Positions 56,297-64,000 of a stretch of DNA of 64,000 nt are shown one piece after another. The stretch lies in the NCBI GenBank assembly GCA_023213395.1, contig CM041465.1:31131741-31195740 (forward strand). The letters are read 5' to 3'. The position numbers were made by a program, and so were the translations under genes. The notes under the pieces are model-generated. The model saw nothing but the letters and a program-made list of their open reading frames with translations, did not search any database and was not told the origin of the DNA. Position 1 is the stretch's first letter. Each line of letters opens with the position of its first letter. The stretch is from Cycas panzhihuaensis. Lineage: Eukaryota > Cycadophyta.

Positions 56297-58886
56297 TGTT
56301 TCCCAGCTACCAGGAATGAACTCAAGATGCATCAACTCAGGTATGCTCAGGTATATGTTTCCACTTCTCACTTCACTCCTATTTGACTGAGATTGTTTAG
56401 TGTAGACTACTTGATGCATGCTTGCCTGACATCTGTATGTTTGCATTGTCTTCTTGCTTGATCACTTTGGATGTGCTTACCGCACACCTTTCAGCCTATG
56501 ACGACTGATAATGGGGGCATTCTTCAGTGAATGCTACACTCCATATGGCGCACAACCACCCACATTGTCTCCACGGCCCCCCGGGATGCCTCAGCCAGTC
56601 GTGTTTGCCCTTTTTACGACACCTTGTTCATGTTGCAGTCTCTTCCAAGTTTGATTAAATCCTTGGTTGAGACCCAGTTCACTTTCCTGGCCACTTGTCC
56701 ATCACCTGGGTACTTCCCCAGCTATTTCTAGCCTTGATTTTCCCTCTGTTTAGCTCTAAACCCTAATTTTGGCCTTAATTTTCTTTCCAGTCTCGTACCG
56801 CTGTAAACTTAGCAGTATCGTGATCTTTGCCGCGGTACTGCGAAGTTTACCGTGGTACGACTGTTTGAATTTTTTTTTTTAAATTGCGCGATAGTTTCCA
56901 CTTTTTTCGCGGAACTGCTACGTGGCACCTACGCATTTGAGCTGCCCTAAAATCCCCAATGTTCACTTGCAGTGAGCAGGGGATAAAACTAAACTTCCTC
57001 TTCATTTTCAAGGATTATTCTTAGCTCATTTTTACAAAGAACTCTACAAAAATCTTCCACAGAAAACTATTGCAGAATAAGACTCACAGTTGCTTCTCTT
57101 TACCAGGGACCATTGCTATCTCTATTGCCGAGGAACAGCAAGCTCAACATCTTATTGCATGTTTACAAAGCTACAAGGAGGATATTCTTCAAGGTCTCCT
57201 AAAAGGACAAGCTTCAAAGGGCCCCAACTCATAGGATCTCTCTCACATTATTCTCCTCTTCCAAACCTGCCATCATACCTTCTTTGAATCTTTGGTTTTC
57301 CTACCATTTTCTAGCAGGTTCATGCTTCTCCTCTTCACAACAAGGTACCTTCATGTTTACTTTGAATTGCATGCTATTTCTTTCCATTTTTTGTGAGTAA
57401 ATTCCTAGTTTATGTGCTTTTTTCTAGTTGCTATACTTGTTTAGCACTAGTTTTCTTGCTTGTTGCACCATAGAGCTCTCCTATCATTCCTGCCAGCCTG
57501 CTTTTAGGTGGATATTGTAAGGGGGTAACATAGAGGAAGTTAGAGGGAAGAAGGCGGGGTCAGTCCCCCTTGCTACCCTTCTCCCCAAGGGTTCTGTCCC
57601 TTACTTTCCCTCCCTTTGCACCTTTGTGCCTTTCTAGAAGTCAGGTTAGGGAATTTGGAAGCTCATTTTTAAATCCAAATCAGTGTTGGCAGCCCATTGT
57701 CACACTGGTTTTAGAGTTTTGTTTGTTGGTTTTGGGCATCACATAAGCCCCAAAACCGCTTCTTGCCGGTTAACAGTTTGTCGCCCATCCAGTTGGACGA
57801 TTTGCTGTCCGTAGCATCTCATTCTTTGGGTGCCTGCATACCTTTTAGTTACCTTTTTCCTTCTCATTGTTCGCTGCCCCATGTTCTTGCTGCGAGTTTG
57901 TTTTCCTTTCTCAAGGCTAAGTGGAGATTTTCCGTGGGTGAGTTAGCCATTCCGAGGCTATACTCTTGTTTGGGTATCATTTGCAATAATTGTTTGTGGA
58001 AACTTTGTTGAAAGTCATTTCATTAAACAGTATGCATATGCTTAGCTTAGTTTGATTATATTTCCTCTAAGTTTAGTATACATATTAGATCTATTTTGTG
58101 GCCCCTCTTCTAAGAGGGAGATACTTGTCTGTTTGATTGGCAGGATCTCGCATTGGTGGAGTCGCGTATGAAACAAACCCATTGCAGGTTAGTTCAACAT
58201 TTGTTGCTTTTCGTTATCTCCTGTTATTTGTTGTTCGCTTTTTGCATGCATTCAGGGAGGTAAGCTAGCCATTTTTTGGTCATTCACGGCATCCATCACC
58301 GAATGGTTCCACGTATGCAATGAGTGGAGCAGGAAGGAGCGAGAAACAAAGAGACGTGTAACACTCCATTCAGATGCCAGGTTCAGGTATTTTTCTTATC
58401 CTTGTATATTTTCTTTATAGTGTCATTCTTTGTGCACATGCTTGCATAAATAAGAAACACATAGGAAACTAGAAGAGGAAAAGAATACACATTTGCTTCT
58501 TTGCATATCTTTTTTATTTAGCGGTTAATATAGTATATTTAGATAGTTCATTTCATGCTAGAACTACCCACACTTTGCTCCTTTGGCTAAGCCTATAACT
58601 AGACACCACATTATACATACCTTCTCATTATCGTGTTGCCTTCTCACTTCCTTGAGAAGACGTAACTTGCCAGGCTCTCTCCTCCTCTTCCTGGCCATCC
58701 GAGGGGTAGGAAGGCCTCGCTTTCTAGAACTACCTAGAAGCAACCAGGCACCTTTGTAGGTCCTGAATCTACGCTCTGGCGCACGAATGCCCTGCGAGGT
58801 AAGTCCTTGCTATTTAGCCCAACCTAGTCTTGCATAATCCATTCTCCTACTAAACATAGGGATACCACCTCACGGGCAACGTTTCA
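56297..58886 (+). repeat. 3' LTR of the Tat-like element (2,590 bp)
   Basis: TGTTTCCCAGCTACCAGG to CAACGTTTCA, followed by the duplicated GCTTA. It matches the 5' LTR along its whole length. Confidence 0.96.
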
Positions 58887-59190
58887 GCTTAGAAAATTAT
58901 TGAATACGTTAAATGCCTCCTAAATAAGTTCTAATAGCTTACATGTAGATAATTAATATACAATCTAAATGGCTAAAAATCTTGTATTTTATAATCGTAC
59001 TAAACATATAAGTACGAAAGTTCATAGGATTAGAGAACTAGTTTATGATGGTATAATTCAACTAGAGTACGACATCACAACAGATCAAGTAGCTGATATC
59101 TTCACCAAACCATTGAAGAAGGTGAAGTTTGAACAATTCTGAAAGCAACTTGGCCTTAAGGCCTTTATTTATAACTGATTGAAGGAGATG
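58887..59190 (+). pseudogene. copia A copy 2 RNase H, last part
   Basis: It resumes with the duplicated GCTTA and reads LRKLLNTLNA-like, KHISTKVHRIRELVYDGI and DQVADIFTKPLKKVKFEQF. It continues the frame cut at 45,101 and matches 1,905-2,190 of copy 1. Confidence 0.92.
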
Positions 59191-59577
59191 ATAATAGGAC
59201 CATCATACTTTGTCTCAGTCTTAAAAATCCCTTGTGGGCATGGAAGGACAAGAGTAAGTCTCTACTCTATCCTATTTGTGAAAACCCCTTGTGGGTGTGA
59301 AATGATAAGGGCTATATCATTTTGGAAAATCAGAACCTATAAAAACCTAAAAGTGCATGGGAGATGACCAAATGGTTAGCTATAAGTTCATTGTACTAAT
59401 TGGCTATTTGATTTCATTTAAAGAGCTGCCTAAGCTAGGTTAGTAGATAAGAAAATTTATGGGTTTTCTTCCCTATGAGGGTTTCCCACAAAAGTGTCAT
59501 AGTAGTTTACTTTGTAAGAGGCTTAAATGAATACCTCATAGGATAGAATAAAATAGGATGAAATGAATTTCTACCAT

Positions 59578-59589
59578 TAAGGTGGAGAT
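59578..59589 (+). promoter_or_regulatory. polypurine tract of copia A copy 2
   Basis: AAGGTGGAGAT stands directly before the 3' LTR. Confidence 0.7.
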
Positions 59590-59887
59590 TGAAATGGGTT
59601 AATATCATAATGCCATTATATTAGTTGATTATTTCTAAAAAGGGTCTTAAGTAAACTTTAAATTAAATCACTTAAGTGAAATGCACTTTTATGTACATTA
59701 TGTGTAATTTCATTTCACCTAACTCTAATGCTCCCTCTTTTAATATAAAAGTAAAAGCTCAATGGAGGAGGCTCATTCTTACCTCTCTATTTTATGAGTG
59801 CTACTCTCTTTCTCTTAAGTCCCTCTTGCTCCCATGTTTGCCTTTGTGTTTAGTACATGGAGATGAATGATAAATCCACTCTTTTCA
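59590..59887 (+). repeat. 3' LTR of copia A copy 2
   Basis: 298 bp, TGAAATGGGTTAATATC to CTCTTTTCA, equal in length to the 5' LTR and followed by the duplicated ACTAG. Confidence 0.95.
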
Positions 59888-59892
59888 ACTAG

Positions 59893-60403
59893 TTACCATC
59901 ATTTCAAATCTTTTCACTGTACTAATACATCTTAGGACTCATTCAAACACTCTTTGTTCAGTTAACGTGTCTCTAAGAGATCTCATTTGATTAACAATAT
60001 CTTGAACCTTAGTCATGAATTCAGTTACTAATTCATTGGGCATCATCCTTAGATTTTTAAAATTTCTCCATAGAGTTTATAATTTAGATGAAGTAACCCC
60101 TTCACAAATCAACTGTATGGTGTCCCAAGCTTCATTAGATTTTGTTGACTCACTTACTCTAGGAAATATATGGTCTTCTAGTGCACAAAATATTAGCACA
60201 AGTGCCTCATTATCTTTCTTAACATTTTCCTTGTAAGTTAATTTCTTAAGATCTATTGGATTTTGTCCTAATTTTGTATACCCTGTTCTTATAATATTCC
60301 ACATATCATTATCTATAAGAATGGGTCTCATTCTGTTACTCCAATTAAAAAAATTAGAACCATCAAACTTAGGGATAATTATGTTGCCAAAGTTAGCTTC
60401 CAT
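59893..60403 (-). pseudogene. copia C gag, N-terminal part
   Basis: On the minus strand the ATG is at 60,403 (MEANFGNIIIPKFDGSNFF), and the frame stays open to 60,077 with DNEALVLIFCALEDHIFPRV. This is the N-terminal half of gag; its continuation with the zinc knuckle is at 38,478-37,965 beyond the inserted copia A. It is closely related to the gag of D (63,617 on). Confidence 0.9.
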
Positions 60404-60760
60404 TGTTTCTCAATTAGGGTTTTGATAAATGTCCATTCGATAAGAATACCTTTAAAATATAATTGTCCTAAATAAGGTTTTAAAGTTATCCCAAAATAAA
60501 ATTTTAATGTTGTCCCTAAATATTTAATAAGTGTTCTAGTCCCTAAAAAGGTTTATAGGCTCTAAGTTTAAATGTCTCCAAGGGAAACCTTCAATTGCTA
60601 TCATGTATAATAACACCTACCCACAAGTGGTAAACTAAGGACCCAACATACTAATGCATGAGCTCTTGGCTCGATATACCTCAGTACATAGGCTGATAAG
60701 AAGGTGCTAAGACCCCCTTGATTTGTGTGTCCACCTGTGTCAGTCTTATGCTTAGTGATA

Positions 60761-62708
60761 AATCTAGCGGTGATGGTTTACTAACTAAGGTGCTTACCCT
60801 CTCCAAGTCTAGCCTTGGTCTCCAAACTCCAAAAATACATAGGCTCTTCACCTTAGCCTACCACCTAATACACCTAATAGCCAGTGACGTTTCTCATCCA
60901 ATATGAGTATGCTAAAGGCATGTGCTTAGTGGTAGCTTCAAGGGTCCAAACTGTTCCCCTTGCAAGGTTAGAAATATGGTGGTTAATTTGGATGATTATC
61001 TTTTTTAATATGAGAAAAATAAGTATTAAATGTGGTCTTAATTAGATAATAAATTATTCCTTTTAAAAAATAAGAAATTAAAGAAACTTTAATAAACAAG
61101 ACTAAATACTCTTTCAAGTGAAAAAATGATAAATAACACTTTTGAATAAATTTCACTATAAAAAATAAAGTAAAAGATCAAAATATTTCTTCATAATGAA
61201 GCAAGATGAATGATGATATACAATCTATTATCTTTCAATTTAAAAATGCTCTTTGGAAAATAATATAAATAACTTTGTTCGAAAGGAAACTATATGTACT
61301 TTTTCTAAAGGATTCAATGAATTAATGAGGATCTAAGAATATGAGCCAAAAGAATGAAGCTTTCAATATTCAAATGCCTTTTAAATAAGATAGCTAAATG
61401 ATCCTTAGAGAGTGTAAGGTAAGTAATTTTTTTTAAAAAATGAAGACCAATATTCAACTTATAATCTTTTTAAATAATGATAAATATAAAAGGCTTTAAA
61501 ATGAAGAACTATAATGTATGTAAAGATATAATGAGATGCTTAAATGAAAGAAGCCTTAAAAACTTAGAAGAACCAAAAATAACTTACAGCTATGCACTAT
61601 AATGCACTTATCAAGCTATCAACATATGATGACTTTAAGGTAAACAAAATGTTTGTTTAACTAGTAAACCAATAAGCTTAAGATATATGAATTTCTAGTA
61701 AATATTTCTTGAATCAAAGAAAATTGAACGAAAGAATTTTCTTTTGTAAATTCATATGCAAACTAAGTGTAATTTAAAGTATTCAAAGAGATAAAAGACC
61801 TCAAATAACCAAAAATATACTCAAAGCAATCTCTTGGATTCAGATTTAGATGTCAGAGAAAGAGAATGATAATGTTAAGGAGTATTGGTTTGTTGCTTTC
61901 ATTTAAATAGGTCTCCTAATTTTCAAGAAGCCAAAAATAAAGCTAAAGAATAATTTATAAGCTTATAAAACAAACAAATATTATCAATAATCAATTAGTA
62001 TCTAAATAATAAATGAGTATATTCAGTTAGAATAAAAACCTTAGCTTAAAAATGTTAGAAAATTTGTCTAATTAGGACCAAATCAGAGCCTTAACTTTAA
62101 TGGATTAAAAGACTTATAAAATAATGTCAAAATGTAATGAAACCTACTCTAATATGTAGAGCAGTGAAAAATCTTTCTGACGGTTATGATGGTTTAGAAA
62201 ACAGAGTTATAGAACTCAAGCTATTAAAAACAACAGTATAGGGTTCTCTTTAGGGTATCAAAATGAAATAGGAAGGTGATAAGCCCCTTAACAAATAAAA
62301 CCAGGGTCACATGGGACCTAATGAGGCCAGCCGCTAATCAATAGAGGGGGCTAGCAGAATCTAAAGAATATAAAATATGACTAAAACCTTTTAAAATTAA
62401 ATGAATTAAAAATGGTTAACAAGGGTTTGAAATCCACCTAAAATGAGGTCATATGGGATAAGATCCAACTCAGACCTTAAGCCTGAAGGGGGCCAACTAT
62501 CAAATCGATATACTTGGAATTAAAATGCTAATTAAATTTAATTTAATTAAATTAAAACATTATAAAAAATAAAATTAATGAATATAAATGTTTGCCTATT
62601 AACGACACCTGTGCAGAGACAAAAAAGGATGGATAATTGATCAAAATTAAAGTAATAAATAGATCAATTCAATCCTTATTACAGACTCTAAGATCATGAA
62701 TCAATAAA
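60761..62708. other. AT-rich DNA without recognisable gene
   Basis: Here the primer site and 5' LTR of copia C and the rest of the interrupted gypsy integrase would be expected. I see neither. The stretch is strongly A-rich on the plus strand and without motifs, so part of C was probably lost or replaced. Confidence 0.4.
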
Positions 62709-63075
62709 TATTGAGATAATTCCCAATTTACAAATGCATGTGAGCATCTTGGACCCCCTCAATGATACCTTGAGCCTCTCAAAGTCACCTTGGGCCACCT
62801 AATACCACCAAGCAGTCGTATACAATTGACATGGAGCTACCACAACCACCTCATGTATGATATTTTAATTATATGTTTAATATTTTAATAATTATTTAAA
62901 TTTCAACTTAAGTTAGGTTGAGGCGCTTGCAGCCTCCTTAAAATATCTATTTATAGGTGGATAATACCTCCTTGGTATTTTCTTAATACTGCTGCTCAAT
63001 ATTTAGGAAATATTTTCACTTTGAGAATATGTTACATTACTTGTAATCCTCTCGCTCTGCTCCTTGATGCTAATA
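62709..63075 (+). repeat. 5' LTR of copia D
   Basis: About 367 bp, with limits set by similarity to the LTR of C at the start and by the primer site at the end (TG...CA seems mutated to TA...TA). A CTATTTATAGGTGG TATA-like stretch lies near 62,948. Confidence 0.65.
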
Positions 63076-63077
63076 TT

Positions 63078-63092
63078 TGGTATCAGAGTTGG
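63078..63092 (+). promoter_or_regulatory. primer-binding site of copia D
   Basis: TGGTATCAGAGTTGG is an undamaged initiator tRNA-Met type site (TGGTATCAGAG intact). Confidence 0.85.
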
Positions 63093-63616
63093 TTAGGTTG
63101 GTATTAAAGAGGTTTATGACTGCATTTATGGTACATCCATGATATTCTTGATTTATTAAATGCCAACATTTGGTATTAAATATCAACATTATAAAACTAT
63201 AGAATATAATATAAATTTTATTTATATATTTCATTTTTCATTTGGGAAACCAAAATATACTTGATTTTAATCTCATTGTTATAGCTTGTACACTGATCAG
63301 AACTATATCATATGACCATTCATTCTGATTGTAATCGAGTCCTCCAACTCATGTACTGGTATATTGGGTCTCTATTTTACCACTTGTGGGTAGGCACCAT
63401 TAGACACGATACCAACCAAAGGTTTCCCTTAGAGACCCTTGGACTTAGAGTCTAGAAGTCTCATCTGAGACTAGAACACTTACAAAACTTTAGGAAAAAC
63501 CTTAAACATTATTTCTTGGGTTAATTTTTAAAATTATTTTTTTGAAAAACATTACTTTATCTATAGTTTTTTTTTTTTCAAAACCTAGCTAAGAGATAAC
63601 AAGAAACTCCAGAAAC

Positions 63617-64000
63617 ATGATTATCCCTAAGTTTGATGGTAACAACTTTCTAAATTGGAGTAGGGTGATGAGACCCATCCTCATCACTAATGACATTTGA
63701 GAGATTGTGAGAATATGTTATAGTAAATTAGGTTAAAATACCACTGATGTTGAAAAACTAGCCTATAAAGAAAATGTTATAAAGGATAATGAAGCTCTTG
63801 CCCTCATCTTTTGTGCATTGGAAGACCATATTTTTCTAAGAGTTAGTAAGTTTACAAAGTCAAAGGAAGCATTGGATACCCTGTAATTAATTTATGAAGT
63901 AGTTATATCTTCTAAGCTTTAAAATCTAAGAAGCAAATTTGAAAACTTATGTATGATCCCAACAGAATCTGTGATAGAATTTATGACTAAGGTATAAGAT
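63617..64000 (+). pseudogene. copia D gag (cut by window edge)
   Basis: It starts MIIPKFDGNNFLNWSRVMRP at 63,617 and continues with ENVIKDNEALALIFCALEDH and SKSKEALDTL. It is interrupted by a few stops (after NDI, after SKLG, and near 63,885). It is the same protein family as the gag of C and B. Confidence 0.9.

Larger units (their letters stand above)
45102..58886 (+). mobile_element. non-autonomous Tat-like Ty3/gypsy element with antisense PMD gene
   Basis: A 13.8 kb element with LTRs of 2,586 and 2,590 bp and a perfect target duplication GCTTA (45,097-45,101 and 58,887-58,891). Its GC content is visibly higher than that of its surroundings. On the plus strand it holds a Tat-type primer site, gag with a CxxxH...H....C knuckle, an aspartic protease, and near the 3' end an archaeal-type RNase H. 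No RT, gypsy RNase H or integrase motif could be found in any frame. In their expected place is a gene on the minus strand related to plant mobile domain proteins. Long LTRs, this primer site and the extra RNase H are known traits of the Tat/Ogre branch. Movement would need enzymes from a complete relative. Confidence 0.93.
38484..59887 (+). mobile_element. complete Ty1/copia element, family A copy 2
   Basis: Twin 298 bp LTRs (38,484-38,781 and 59,590-59,887) are flanked by a perfect 5 bp duplication ACTAG (38,479-38,483 and 59,888-59,892). After removing the nested Tat-like element the length is about 7.6 kb, which is long for copia. Some 2 kb between the gag start and the gag body looks like a further insertion. 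The element lies in the gag gene of copia C. Confidence 0.95.
34497..60760 (-). mobile_element. Ty1/copia element C, interrupted by copia A copy 2
   Basis: A minus-strand copia element. Its 3' LTR is 34,497-34,809, pol and the gag C-terminus are 34,850-38,478, and the gag N-terminus and leader are 59,893-60,760. The gap between is the complete copia A element with its ACTAG duplication. The leader (60,404-60,760) matches the leader of element D on the plus strand (63,320-63,616), for example CCACTTGTGGGTAGG. I could not find its primer site or 5' LTR, so the upper boundary is only how far the leader match goes. Confidence 0.88.
62709..64000 (+). mobile_element. Ty1/copia element D (5' part, cut by window edge)
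   Basis: LTR, primer site, a leader of about 525 bp and gag. The leader and gag match those of copia C, which lies close by in the opposite orientation. The LTR start TATTGAGATAATTCCC and an internal ACCTTGAGCC...CACC segment correspond to the LTR of C. Confidence 0.85.

Overview
This window is repeat-rich plant nuclear DNA with no intact host gene that I can recognise. Almost all recognisable sequence is LTR retrotransposon of both Ty1/copia and Ty3/gypsy type, with plant-style primer-binding sites (mostly initiator-tRNA-Met type). Two plant-typical gene families also appear as broken copies: a pentatricopeptide repeat (PPR) gene and a plant mobile domain (PMD) gene. Reading frames are littered with stops that mostly look like C-to-T changes (CAG/CAA/CGA to TAG/TAA/TGA), as expected of old methylated repeats. 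The species cannot be named from this; a seed plant with a large repeat-rich genome fits.

Left part. Bases 1-2,922 are the 3' half of a copia element (family A), ending in a 298 bp LTR. From 3,780 to about 18,945 lies copia element B. It is split by a complete non-chromodomain Ty3/gypsy element E (4,737-15,216; target duplication AACAT), whose 5' end carries a full LTR followed by a second, partial LTR.

Middle part (19,000-34,500). This is AT-rich debris: a minus-strand LTR with primer site near 20,300-20,690, a copia gag remnant, an 800 bp tandem duplication, a minus-strand gypsy gag with primer site, a 770 bp (TA)n tract, a minus-strand gypsy zinc-knuckle/protease/RT fragment, a possible LTR followed by a decayed PPR gene, and a three-unit tandem array of LTR-like repeats next to a gypsy integrase tail.

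Right part (34,497-62,708) is a stack of nested insertions. A minus-strand gypsy integrase tail is interrupted by minus-strand copia C. The gag of C is interrupted by a complete plus-strand copia A (38,484-59,887; duplication ACTAG; twin 298 bp LTRs). The RNase H of that element is interrupted by a 13.8 kb Tat-like Ty3/gypsy element (45,102-58,886; duplication GCTTA; LTRs of about 2.59 kb). A further copia element D, of the same family as C, starts at 62,709 and runs out of the window.

The Tat-like element is the most interesting object. It keeps gag, an aspartic protease and, near its 3' end, an archaeal-type RNase H with all four acidic catalytic residues. I find no reverse transcriptase or integrase. 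In the place where they would be expected sits an antisense, intron-containing gene of the PMD family with its own TATA-like box. It looks like a non-autonomous retrotransposon carrying a captured cellular-type gene in reverse orientation.
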